Below are positions 13,522-21,823 of a stretch of DNA of 32,318 bases, in pieces. The stretch is from Chloroflexaceae bacterium (GTDB lineage Bacteria > Chloroflexota > Chloroflexia > Chloroflexales > Chloroflexaceae). The notes beneath the pieces are model-generated. The model saw only the letters and a program-made list of their open reading frames with translations. It was not told where the DNA came from and did no database searches. The stretch spans positions 1-32,318 of the forward strand of contig JAAUTZ010000043.1 of NCBI GenBank assembly GCA_012031225.1. The letters run 5' to 3'. The translations under genes were made by a program, and so were the position numbers. Positions within the stretch are counted from its first letter, which is position 1. Each line of letters starts with the position of its first letter.

Positions 13522-15675
13522 ATGCCTGCCACAAATTCCGATGCGCCAACGATTGCCGCGCTACAAGCTGAAATCCAACAGTTGCGCGCCGAACTTGCGA
13601 TCAAAGACTCGCTGCTGGAAAACTACCCCGGCTTGGTCTATCGTTGCCACAACGATGTATACTGGACGACTGAGTATGCAAGTCCGGGTACGGAAGCCCT
13701 CACCGGCTACAGCAGTGATGATTTCACGCTGAATAGCAAGACCAACTACGCCGCCCTGATCCACCCCGATGATCGTGAAATGGTAGATGAAACCGTGCAG
13801 CACGCGCTCGCTACGCATCAGCCATTCGCCCTGATCTACCGGATCATCACCGCTACGGGTGAGCAGAAGTGGGTGTTTGAGCAAGGCTGGCGCACGCAAG
13901 CCGGTGGTAGTGGCGACGATATGATCGAAGGCTACATTACCGATGTGACGAGCCGCAGACAAGCAGAACTAGATACGCAACGGCGGGAAGGGATCTTCCA
14001 AGCGATTGCAGCTGCCCGCTACTTCCTCGAAGGCGGCGATCTAGGCAAAGGCATTGAGCGACTCCTTGCGGATCTGGGCGAAGTGACCCAAGTCAGCCGC
14101 ATCTACATCTTTGCCAATGACTATTACCCTGACGGCAGCTTCACGATGAGCCAACGCTACGAGTGGGTAGCGGGCGACATCAGTGTGCATCTGGATAATC
14201 CCGCGCTCCAAAATATTGATTATGTCGAAGCGGGCTATGCACGCTGGCGCGATCTGCTCGCTGCGGGGCAGCCCATCTATGGCCTTGTGCGCGACTTTCC
14301 GGCAAGCGAGCAACCGCTCCTGCTAGAGCAGGACATCCGCTCGCTGATTGTCGTACCGATCATCGTGCAGGGGCAGTGGTGGGGCTTTATGGGCTTCGAT
14401 GAGTGTGTGCGTGAACGGCAGTGGCTACCCGCCGATGTGCATGTGCTTCAGGCAACGGCTGATCTGATTGGGGCCGTAATTACCCGCGATCAGGTGCAGC
14501 AGCAGCTCGCTGAGCAGCAGGGGTTGTTCCAGCAGGTGCTGAATAATGCCCGCGCCCCTATTCAGATTCGGGATCGGGAGGGTCGCTTTTTGCTGGTGAA
14601 CAATGCCTATCGGGTATTGTTTCCGCATATCCCCGACCTGATTGGCAAAACGATTGAGGATATTTTTGAGCCAGCCAGTGCCGCGATTGTACGCCAGAAT
14701 GTGCAGGATGTACTTGAGCAGGGAACCGAACTGGAGCGCGAGGAGTTGCTCGAACTGCCTCGGCTGGGGGCTACATATCTTCACGCAATCAAGTTTCCGG
14801 TTCGCAACCGCGCTGGAGAGATCATCGGCACGGGTGGGATCTCAACCAACATCACCCCGTACAAGCTCATCGAGGCACGGATCCGAGAGGCGCGCCAGAT
14901 GTTGGAATTGGTAATTAACAATATCCCGCAATCGCTCTTCTGGCGCGATGGGCACGGAGTCTATCGGGGCTGCAATCGCGCCTACGCTGAGCGAGCGGGC
15001 TTGGCTAGCCCAGATCTCATCGTTGGCTTACGCGATACCGATTTGCCGTGGGCCCACGATGCCGAACGCTACCACCGCGACGATCTGGCGGTGATGCAAG
15101 CGAACCAGACTAAACTACGGGTGGTAGAGCAGTACGCCGATCTGGTGGGGCACTCGAATTGGTATGAAGTGAGCAAAGTGCCATTAAGCGATGAAACCGG
15201 CGCAGTCGTTGGCGTGTTGGGCATTGTGGATGATATTACCGAGCGCAAGCTGGCCGAGCTAGCCCGCGAAGAGTTGCAAGCGCAGCTGATCCTCGCCCAA
15301 CAGACAGCCATCCGCGAATTGTCTACGCCGCTGATCCCGATTACCGAAGGCGTTGTTGTGTTGCCCTTAGTGGGCAGTGTGGATGATGCCCGCGCTACGC
15401 AGGTGATAGAAACCCTGCTCGAAGGGGTGGAACGTTACCACGCCCGCATTGTGCTACTAGATATTACGGGGGTCAAGGTGGTGGATACGCAGGTGGCGAA
15501 TGCCTTCATTCAGGCGGCAGAGGCCGTGCGCTTGCTGGGCGCACGGGTAATGCTGACGGGCATCCAGCCTGCCATCGCCCAGACGTTGGTGCATCTGGGC
15601 GTGGATCTGCGCCAGATCGAAACCCGTAGCACCTTACAGGATGGGATTGCGGCCGTGCTGCGCCGGAGCCGCTAA
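13522..15675 (+). CDS. PAS-GAF-PAS-PAS-STAS sensor (RsbR-like)
   Basis: A 717-residue cytoplasmic multidomain sensor. A short coiled segment (about residues 9-35) is followed by a PAS domain (about 35-150, with a PAC segment EQKWVFEQG), a GAF domain (about 155-325), PAS domains at about 330-455 and 460-580, and a C-terminal STAS domain (about 600-715). The STAS part reads LLDITGVKVVDTQVANAFI (Thr649, Thr656), then LGARVMLTGIQPAIAQTLVHLG, like the RsbR co-antagonists of stressosomes. No RsbS, RsbT or kinase gene is adjacent, so it is an orphan sensor. It ends in a 4-nt overlap with the convergent substrate-binding gene. Ligands of the sensor domains cannot be told. Confidence 0.88.
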   Translation: MPATNSDAPTIAALQAEIQQLRAELAIKDSLLENYPGLVYRCHNDVYWTTEYASPGTEALTGYSSDDFTLNSKTNYAALIHPDDREMVDETVQHALATHQPFALIYRIITATGEQKWVFEQGWRTQAGGSGDDMIEGYITDVTSRRQAELDTQRREGIFQAIAAARYFLEGGDLGKGIERLLADLGEVTQVSRIYIFANDYYPDGSFTMSQRYEWVAGDISVHLDNPALQNIDYVEAGYARWRDLLAAGQPIYGLVRDFPASEQPLLLEQDIRSLIVVPIIVQGQWWGFMGFDECVRERQWLPADVHVLQATADLIGAVITRDQVQQQLAEQQGLFQQVLNNARAPIQIRDREGRFLLVNNAYRVLFPHIPDLIGKTIEDIFEPASAAIVRQNVQDVLEQGTELEREELLELPRLGATYLHAIKFPVRNRAGEIIGTGGISTNITPYKLIEARIREARQMLELVINNIPQSLFWRDGHGVYRGCNRAYAERAGLASPDLIVGLRDTDLPWAHDAERYHRDDLAVMQANQTKLRVVEQYADLVGHSNWYEVSKVPLSDETGAVVGVLGIVDDITERKLAELAREELQAQLILAQQTAIRELSTPLIPITEGVVVLPLVGSVDDARATQVIETLLEGVERYHARIVLLDITGVKVVDTQVANAFIQAAEAVRLLGARVMLTGIQPAIAQTLVHLGVDLRQIETRSTLQDGIAAVLRRSR

Positions 15676-17345
15676 CGCAGCGTGCCCCGTATCTCGCGGG
15701 TGGTGTTGATGTACCAGCGGGGTACGTTGCGGTAGCGATCTTCGCGCCCAACGAACATCAGGCGTTGGGCTGGGCTACGCGGCACAAACCCCACCCCACT
15801 GATCGCACTACTCCGCACGAAGATCATGTTCGGCTGATAGAGCGTAATGGCTGGGGCTAGCTCGATCCAGCGTTGCTGAAAGGCGGCATACGCACTACGG
15901 CGTTCGCTCAAGTTGGCGGTTGCCCGCCCAGTCACCAGTGCTGTGTCAAGCTGCTCATCCTGCAAGCCCGCATAGTTCAAGCCTGTTTCCGCTTGCGAGG
16001 AGTGCCACAGCTCAAAGCTATCTGGATCAGCCCCCAAACGAACCCAGCCGTGCAACGCGAGCATAAAGTCGTGCGTGCGTAGACGTTCCAGTAGCTCTGT
16101 CGGCTCCAGCTCTGCCAGCTCGACTTGGATCCCCAACGCGCCCCATTGCTGGGCAATCTCGCGGGCAGCAGCAATCCGGCCCGGCTCGGTGTCGGTGGCA
16201 AGGGTTAGGCGTAGGAGTTCGTTTCCTTTGCGGCGCAACCCATCATCGCTGACCCGCCACCCCTGATCATCGAGCATCGCCGCCGCCTGCTCTGGTACAA
16301 ATGGATACCACAACGCATCTGCCGTATATGCCCACCACTGTGGCAGGATCGGCGTATCGAGGCGGCTGACTTGGCCCCCGTAGACTTGCTGGAGCAGGGT
16401 ATCTTTGTCAAGCCCATACGCCAGTGCTTGGCGGAACGAGGTGCTATTGAACGGTGCGCGGCGCAGATTGAAGCTCAGCACAACATACTCATCGAGCGGC
16501 AGAACGGTGCGCTCAACAGTGGTGGGCAAGGCAATCTGGGCGAGGCGCGGGGCAGTTGCCGAGCTAACCGCGACAGCTTGCACCTCATCGTTGACCAATT
16601 CGGAGAAGGCGGCATTGGGCGAGGCAATCACGCGGAACGCCAGCGTATCCACGAAAGGTCGCCCGTTGTAGTGGTCGGGGTTCGCTTCCAGTTCAAGCTG
16701 CTCGTCCGTCCACGTCTGTAGGCGGTAGGGGCCGGTGCCAATCGGGGTGCGGGCAAAATCGCTCGTTGCCCATTCGCTGAAGGGCAAATCGCGCAGCAGA
16801 TGTTCGGGCATGATCGGCAGGCGCAGCGCATCGAGGAACGGCGCGTAGGCTCCTTCTAGCGTAAAGCGGATAGTATAGTCGTCAATCTTATCAATGAGGA
16901 CATTGCCCCACAGCCCCCGCAACGCCGGATCGCCCGTGAAGGCGGGGTCTTGGATCACACGGATCGTGAAGATTGCATCATTGGCAGTGAAGGGCGTACC
17001 ATCGTGCCACAGCACATCGCGGCGCAGGTAGAGCAGGTAGACCTCGCCGTTCTGCTCGATTTCCCAACTGGCGGCAAGCGCAGGTTCAGGCAGGTTCTCA
17101 CTATTCAGGCGGGTTAGCCCATCAAAGAGCATCGCGCCAATACTGCGCCCCTGTGGATCCGTGATCGGATCCGTGAGCAGGGGCACAATCGCTTCCGGCA
17201 TGCGCGGGATCGCTTCGAGGTAGGCTCCACCCATGCGCGGCTGCGACACAGCAGGCGTGGAGAGGGCTAGCTCACCAAGCAACACCGCGACCACCAGCAT
17301 GGTCAGGGCGGCGATCAGGATTTGCCAGCGAATACGGCGGATCAT
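15672..17345 (-). CDS. ABC transporter substrate-binding protein, peptide/nickel family (SBP_bac_5)
   Basis: A 557-residue extracytoplasmic binding protein. An N-terminal hydrophobic segment (about residues 8-29) acts as signal or anchor, and no lipobox Cys follows it. The body has the OppA/DppA-like pattern SIGAMLFDGLTRLNSENLPEPALAASW, then VLWHDGTPFTANDAIFT near residues 109-126 and ALAYGLDKDTLLQQVYGG in the middle. It would bind a peptide or similar solute, but no permease or ATPase genes are next to it. It starts 14 nt after secG and probably shares its promoter. The stop overlaps the stop of the convergent PAS/STAS gene by 4 nt. Confidence 0.88.
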   Translation of the reverse strand: MIRRIRWQILIAALTMLVVAVLLGELALSTPAVSQPRMGGAYLEAIPRMPEAIVPLLTDPITDPQGRSIGAMLFDGLTRLNSENLPEPALAASWEIEQNGEVYLLYLRRDVLWHDGTPFTANDAIFTIRVIQDPAFTGDPALRGLWGNVLIDKIDDYTIRFTLEGAYAPFLDALRLPIMPEHLLRDLPFSEWATSDFARTPIGTGPYRLQTWTDEQLELEANPDHYNGRPFVDTLAFRVIASPNAAFSELVNDEVQAVAVSSATAPRLAQIALPTTVERTVLPLDEYVVLSFNLRRAPFNSTSFRQALAYGLDKDTLLQQVYGGQVSRLDTPILPQWWAYTADALWYPFVPEQAAAMLDDQGWRVSDDGLRRKGNELLRLTLATDTEPGRIAAAREIAQQWGALGIQVELAELEPTELLERLRTHDFMLALHGWVRLGADPDSFELWHSSQAETGLNYAGLQDEQLDTALVTGRATANLSERRSAYAAFQQRWIELAPAITLYQPNMIFVRSSAISGVGFVPRSPAQRLMFVGREDRYRNVPRWYINTTREIRGTLR

Positions 17346-17359
17346 CGCGGGTGGGGAGC

Positions 17360-17575
17360 CTAGAAGATCGGCAAGCTAGCAATCAAGGCCAGCAGCAGGA
17401 ACAGCACGCTAATCACAATCGTGGTTTGGTGCATGGTTTTTTCCAGCCCGCGCCGCGTCGTGTAGAGCGAGCTTGAGTCATTGCTGGACATGCCCGGCGT
17501 GCGGGCTTGCACCACCACCAGCACAATCAACAGAATGCTCAAAACAATCATTGCCAGAAACAGAGCCGTTTCCAT
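17360..17575 (-). CDS. secG: Preprotein translocase subunit SecG
   Basis: A 71-residue protein with two transmembrane helices (about residues 4-22 and 51-69), joined by a cytoplasmic loop that carries SLYTTRRGLEK, the usual SecG mark. It stimulates protein export through SecYEG. GAGGAGAA lies about 10 bases before the ATG, and TGCTATAAT upstream gives a near-consensus promoter. The next gene, a secreted binding protein, follows after 14 nt. Confidence 0.92.
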   Translation of the reverse strand: METALFLAMIVLSILLIVLVVVQARTPGMSSNDSSSLYTTRRGLEKTMHQTTIVISVLFLLLALIASLPIF

Positions 17576-17623
17576 CGCGTATCATTCTCCTCAACGTGTA
17601 TCGTATGGATTCGTACCCCGTAG

Positions 17624-17632
17624 ATTATAGCA
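17624..17632 (-). promoter_or_regulatory. Extended -10 promoter for secG
   Basis: On the minus strand TGCTATAAT is a perfect extended -10. The start would be near 17617, about 40 nt before the secG ATG. It is divergent from the promoter at 17695-17724. Confidence 0.65.
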
Positions 17633-17694
17633 TATGCGGCGGGCGTGTGGGATAGGGAATCCATCGGCGCATGGGCTGGCCCCCGCCCTCCCAA

Positions 17695-17724
17695 TTGACA
17701 CCCCGCGCCGCTCAGTGGTATCAT
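17695..17724 (+). promoter_or_regulatory. Promoter for the large glycan cluster
   Basis: TTGACA (consensus -35, 17695-17700) is followed after 18 bases by TATCAT (17719-17724). The start would be near 17731, which rules out earlier in-frame start codons of the membrane protein gene and favours the GTG at 17772. Confidence 0.6.
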
Positions 17725-17771
17725 TCGGCATTGGATGCTGGAGGAAACAACACAAGGAGCCGAGCCGCAGC

Positions 17772-19985
17772 GTGCGTGATCTTGAACAGCCAACTCCCCC
17801 CGCTGCTGTGCCTGCGCAGTGGCAAATGATGCCCACAGCCCGCCGCGCTTTGCTAGGGTTGTTTGGTGTGCTGCTGCTTGCGGTGGCATTGCCCGGCCCG
17901 CGCCCAATCCTACTGTGGGGCATCACCAGCCTGCCCGCCGCGTTGCTGCCCGCCGTGCTGATCGGCGCACTCTACACCCTACCCGGCTTTGCCCTGTTAC
18001 GCCTGCTCAGCCCACTCCCCGCGTGGCCCGTTGGCTCACGCCTTGCCCTCGCCAGCACAATCAGTGTGGCCTTGCCGCCGCTGCTACTCCTGCTCACGGC
18101 TCCACTGGGCGGGCTGTGGCAACCATTCACGCTCTGGCTCTATCTGCTCTTCAGCGCGGCAGTCGGGTTTGCGCCCACTCGCAACGCATTGCCACCGCGC
18201 CCCGTGTGGCCGCGCGTGCGCCTAACTACCAGCGACACCGTGCTGCTCAGCGTGGTGGCAGCGGCCTTGCTGGTGCGCCTGTATGTCGTGCGCGATCTGC
18301 CTACTGGTCTGTTCGGCGACTCCTACCACCACACAATGATCGCCCAACTGCTGGTGGACAATGGCGGACTCTACCAAAGCTGGCTGCCCTATGCACCACT
18401 CACCACCATGACGTACCACTTCGGCTTACACGCCAATGTCGCCTTCGTGCATTGGCTCACGGGCATGCCCGTCACTACTGCGCTCCTCATCACGGGGCAA
18501 GTGCTGAATGCGCTGGTTGTATTTGGCTTGGCGGCACTCGTTACTGCGCTGGCCCAGTTTGCGCCGCACTTGCGAGCGGCAGCGTGGGTGGGGGTCTGGG
18601 CCGTGCTGCTCGCCGGCTTTGTCCCCACCATTCCCATGCATTTTGTGGTGTGGGGTCGCTATACCCAACTCGCGGGGCAGATTGTGCTACTGGCGGCGGT
18701 CTGTATCTGGCTGGTGCTCGCCCACCACAGCCAGCAGTTGCTCCACGCCCACCCAGCGCACAGCTGGCGCGACTGGCTCCGGCTGGTGCTGGCGGGGTGG
18801 CGCGTGATGCTCTTGGCCGCGATCCTCAGTGCCGCAATGGTGCTGACCCACTACCGCGTCACGGTCTTTACCGCCGCAATGATTGTGAGTAGCCTTGTCG
18901 CGGTGGTGCTGGTTGCCCGTTCGGTGCAGTTGGGACTCGTGCTTGCCGCACAAGCCACGCTTGCTGGATGCGGGGCCGTGCTGCTGGCCAGCGCGTGGCT
19001 ATACAACATCTTGCAGAAGGGCTACCTACTCCGCAATACGCAGGCCTTTGTAGCCGGACACGTCGGGACGCAACGGCTTGAGCAAACGGCTTCCATCCCC
19101 CCGCTCGACCCGCTCTACCTGCCGCGCCTGCTGCTCCTGCTGGCCCTGCTTGGCCTGCTCCTTGCGCTGTGGCAACGGGCGTGGCAAGGTGCGCTGCTGG
19201 CCGTGTGGGCCGTGCTGATTGTGCTGAGCATGGTTCCGCGTGCGGTGGGGCTACCCGGCACTGGCGCAATAGATGGGCTGACAGCCTTTGGCACGCTGTT
19301 CGTTGCGCTCGTGCCGCTGGCCGCCTACGCCCTCGTACAAGTCCATTGCGGGGTGACCCAAGCCAGCACCGGACGATGGCCCACCGCGCCCGTGCCGCGC
19401 ATCAGCACAGGCATCGCCGCCACCGCGCTCGGTGCGGTGCTGCTCGGCGGGCTGCCGCACCAAGCCCAGATCATCCCGCGTGGTGTGGCCACCTATGGCA
19501 ACACGCAATTAGTGACCCCTGCGGATATGCAGGCGATGGCGTGGATTGCTGCCAATACCGCCCCAGAGAGCCGCTTTCTGGTGAACAGCTTTCCCGCCTA
19601 TGGCGGCACGATGCTCGCTGGATCGGATGCGGGCTGGTGGCTGCCGTTGCTGGCTCACCGCGCTAGCACGCTTCCGCCGATCACGTATGGCAGTGAAGCC
19701 ACCGCCTCGCCCGATTTCTTGCAACAGGTGAATGCGCTCGCCGTTGCGCTGCGCGGCAAGCCCTTGACCGATACCGTACCCGCCATCATTGATGTGACCA
19801 CGCCAGAAGCATTGGCGACGCTACAGGCGGCAGGCGTGAGCCATGTGTACATCGGGGCGGCATCCGTGCCAGTTACCACAGCGATTGATCAGCTAGACAT
19901 CAGCCGCCTGCAAGCTAGCCCAGCCTACAATATCGTGTATGATCAAGAGGGTGTCTTGATCTTCCGGCTCAGCTCGGAACCGTAA
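17772..19985 (+). CDS. Large polytopic membrane protein, GT-C-like (predicted)
   Basis: About 737 residues with some 14-16 hydrophobic helices and a soluble C-terminal domain of about 170 residues after NTQLVTPADMQAMAWIA. The segment LPTGLFGDSYHHTM (Asp183) and the nearby TYHFGLHANVAFVHWL lie in the first large loop, where GT-C transferases keep their catalytic acid. This suggests a lipid-linked sugar transferase, but I cannot name a family. I choose GTG 17772 because AAGGAG (17754-17759) and the promoter lie just upstream; the ATG pair at 17826 is the alternative. It is the first gene of the 17.7-24.3 kb glycan operon and ends 27 nt before the next start. Confidence 0.75.
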   Translation: MRDLEQPTPPAAVPAQWQMMPTARRALLGLFGVLLLAVALPGPRPILLWGITSLPAALLPAVLIGALYTLPGFALLRLLSPLPAWPVGSRLALASTISVALPPLLLLLTAPLGGLWQPFTLWLYLLFSAAVGFAPTRNALPPRPVWPRVRLTTSDTVLLSVVAAALLVRLYVVRDLPTGLFGDSYHHTMIAQLLVDNGGLYQSWLPYAPLTTMTYHFGLHANVAFVHWLTGMPVTTALLITGQVLNALVVFGLAALVTALAQFAPHLRAAAWVGVWAVLLAGFVPTIPMHFVVWGRYTQLAGQIVLLAAVCIWLVLAHHSQQLLHAHPAHSWRDWLRLVLAGWRVMLLAAILSAAMVLTHYRVTVFTAAMIVSSLVAVVLVARSVQLGLVLAAQATLAGCGAVLLASAWLYNILQKGYLLRNTQAFVAGHVGTQRLEQTASIPPLDPLYLPRLLLLLALLGLLLALWQRAWQGALLAVWAVLIVLSMVPRAVGLPGTGAIDGLTAFGTLFVALVPLAAYALVQVHCGVTQASTGRWPTAPVPRISTGIAATALGAVLLGGLPHQAQIIPRGVATYGNTQLVTPADMQAMAWIAANTAPESRFLVNSFPAYGGTMLAGSDAGWWLPLLAHRASTLPPITYGSEATASPDFLQQVNALAVALRGKPLTDTVPAIIDVTTPEALATLQAAGVSHVYIGAASVPVTTAIDQLDISRLQASPAYNIVYDQEGVLIFRLSSEP

Positions 19986-20012
19986 GGTGTGGCTAAAGGA
20001 GCCAGCAAGCCT

Positions 20013-21173
20013 GTGAAAATTGTGGTGGTTGGTCCAACCTATCCATTTCGGGGCGGCATTGCCCACTATACCACGCTGCTGGTGCGGGCCCTGCGCGAAG
20101 CGGGGCACGATACGCGCTTCTACTCGTTTGTGCGCCAGTATCCGCGTTGGCTGTTTCCGGGCAAAACCGACCGCGATCCGAGCAGTGCCGCGCTGCGCGT
20201 GGAGTGTGAGTACATCCTCGATCCGATCAACCCGCTTACGTGGTGGCGGCTGTATCGCAAGATCCGCGCCGATCAGCCTGATCTGCTGCTGTTGCAGTGG
20301 TGGGTTCCGTACTACACCCCGTTTCTCACCGCTATGTCGTATGCGATCAAACGCCACACCCCGATCCCGCTGCTCTATATCTGCCATAATGTGATCCCGC
20401 ACGATGGCGGCGGAATGTTGGATCGGCGGTTTGCGCATTCGGTGCTGCATCGGGGCGATGCGTTTATTGTGCATAGCGATCAAGATCGCCAGCATCTGGA
20501 GACGCTCCTGCCCGGCGCAACAATTGCCAAGATGCGCCTGCCCACCTACGCCGATGTTGCCCAGTCTAGCACCACCGATCCAACCCACGCCCGCGCCACA
20601 CTCGGCATTCCGCGCGATTGTCCGGTGCTGTTGTTCTTTGGCTTTGTGCGCCCCTACAAAGGGCTAGAGTATCTGCTCCAAGCCATGCCGCTGATCGTCC
20701 AGCAACGGCGCGTGCAGCTGCTCGTGGTGGGTGAATTCTGGGTGGATGTGAGCTTCTACGAAAACTATCTGCGCGAGGTCGGCATCAGCGATGCGGTCAC
20801 ACTCATCAATCGCTACGTGCCCAACGAGGATCTGCCGCGCTACTTCGATGCCGCCGATGTGGTGGTATTGCCGTATGTCTCAGCCACACAGAGTGCCGTG
20901 GTGCAGCTTGCGTTTGGCTTTGGCAAGCCTGTGATTACGACGCGGGTGGGCGGCTTGCACGAAGTGGTGCAGGATGGTGTGAATGGCTTGATCGTGCCGC
21001 CCCAAGATGCACCCGCACTAGCGCAGGCCGTGCTGCGTTTCTTCGATCAACAACTCGGCTCAGCGATGGCGGCACAGGCTCGCCAAACAGCTACCGCCCG
21101 CGATTTCTCGTGGCAAGATTTGGTGCGCTGCATTGAGCAGCTTGAAGCCGATTTGACGCGGCGCAAGGAGTAA
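20013..21173 (+). CDS. GT4-family glycosyltransferase
   Basis: A 386-residue GT-B enzyme. KIVVVGPTYPFRGGIAHYTT at the start has the Gly-rich acceptor loop, LLFFGFVRPYKGLEYLLQA opens the donor domain, and SATQSAVVQLAFGFGKPVI stands where EX7E occurs in related GT4 enzymes. That subgroup carries Gln or Ser in place of the first Glu. It likely adds a sugar to a lipid-linked glycan in the cytoplasm. The chosen GTG at 20013 has AAAGGAG 11 bases upstream and begins the family's usual first strand. The in-frame GTG at 19989 would add 8 residues. The methyltransferase gene follows after 5 nt. Confidence 0.9.
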   Translation: MKIVVVGPTYPFRGGIAHYTTLLVRALREAGHDTRFYSFVRQYPRWLFPGKTDRDPSSAALRVECEYILDPINPLTWWRLYRKIRADQPDLLLLQWWVPYYTPFLTAMSYAIKRHTPIPLLYICHNVIPHDGGGMLDRRFAHSVLHRGDAFIVHSDQDRQHLETLLPGATIAKMRLPTYADVAQSSTTDPTHARATLGIPRDCPVLLFFGFVRPYKGLEYLLQAMPLIVQQRRVQLLVVGEFWVDVSFYENYLREVGISDAVTLINRYVPNEDLPRYFDAADVVVLPYVSATQSAVVQLAFGFGKPVITTRVGGLHEVVQDGVNGLIVPPQDAPALAQAVLRFFDQQLGSAMAAQARQTATARDFSWQDLVRCIEQLEADLTRRKE

Positions 21174-21178
21174 GCCGG

Positions 21179-21823
21179 ATGCACTTTGCAAGCTACTATC
21201 GCTGGCTGGTTTACCAACACCTGTTTCAGCCGCCCGTGCCTGAAGCAACCCTGCTCGACATTGGCAGCGACGACGGCGGCTTCATCGAGCGGCTGACGGT
21301 GCGCTCTAGCGTTGCGCTTGACCTGTCGCTGGAGTCATTGCACCGTTCACGGGCGCAGGCGAAGGTCTGTGCCGATGGCACACAGATGCCGTTTGCCCAC
21401 GCCACCTTCGATCACGTCATCCTCAGTGATGTTATTGAGCATGTGCCTGACGATGCCCGCTTGCTGGCGGCAGTGGCGGCCCGGGTGCGGCTGGGCGGGC
21501 GGCTCTGGCTAAGTACCACCGCCGCCCAGTTTCAGCTCTTCCCCGCCGCAATCACGGCAAGGGCGGAGCGGGCGTGGGGGCACGTCCGCAAAGGCTACAC
21601 CCCCGCCACCTTGCGCGGTATGTTCCCGCCAGATTTTCAGGTTACATTGATGGAGTGGCCCGAAACCACCCTCCGCCACACCTATCTGCTGGCGTGGGCC
21701 CTCTCCAAACGCACGCCGGTGCTTGCCCGCTCGCTGGCGCGGCTGTGCTTTGCCGCCGATCTCCGCCACCGCCACCCCTCACCCTACGGACACCTCTATG
21801 TGGAAGCGACCCGCCACGCCTAA
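21179..21823 (+). CDS. SAM-dependent methyltransferase, class I
   Basis: A 214-residue protein with a Rossmann-like SAM site. Motif I is LLDIGSDDGGF (Asp27-Gly34), the acidic strand-2 end is VALDLSLESL, the adenine pocket segment is CADGTQMPFAHATFD, and motif IV is SDVIEHVPDD. The core is short and of UbiE/Methyltransf_11 type. Its place between two GT4 genes points to methylation of a sugar or glycolipid, which is not shown directly. It starts 5 nt after the previous gene, and its 3' end overlaps the next gene by 26 nt. Confidence 0.88.
   Translation: MHFASYYRWLVYQHLFQPPVPEATLLDIGSDDGGFIERLTVRSSVALDLSLESLHRSRAQAKVCADGTQMPFAHATFDHVILSDVIEHVPDDARLLAAVAARVRLGGRLWLSTTAAQFQLFPAAITARAERAWGHVRKGYTPATLRGMFPPDFQVTLMEWPETTLRHTYLLAWALSKRTPVLARSLARLCFAADLRHRHPSPYGHLYVEATRHA

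Noticed and set aside
17634-17771. Earlier start of the large membrane protein at 17634
   Set aside because: It lies upstream of the predicted promoter and overlaps the secG promoter; the added residues look non-coding.
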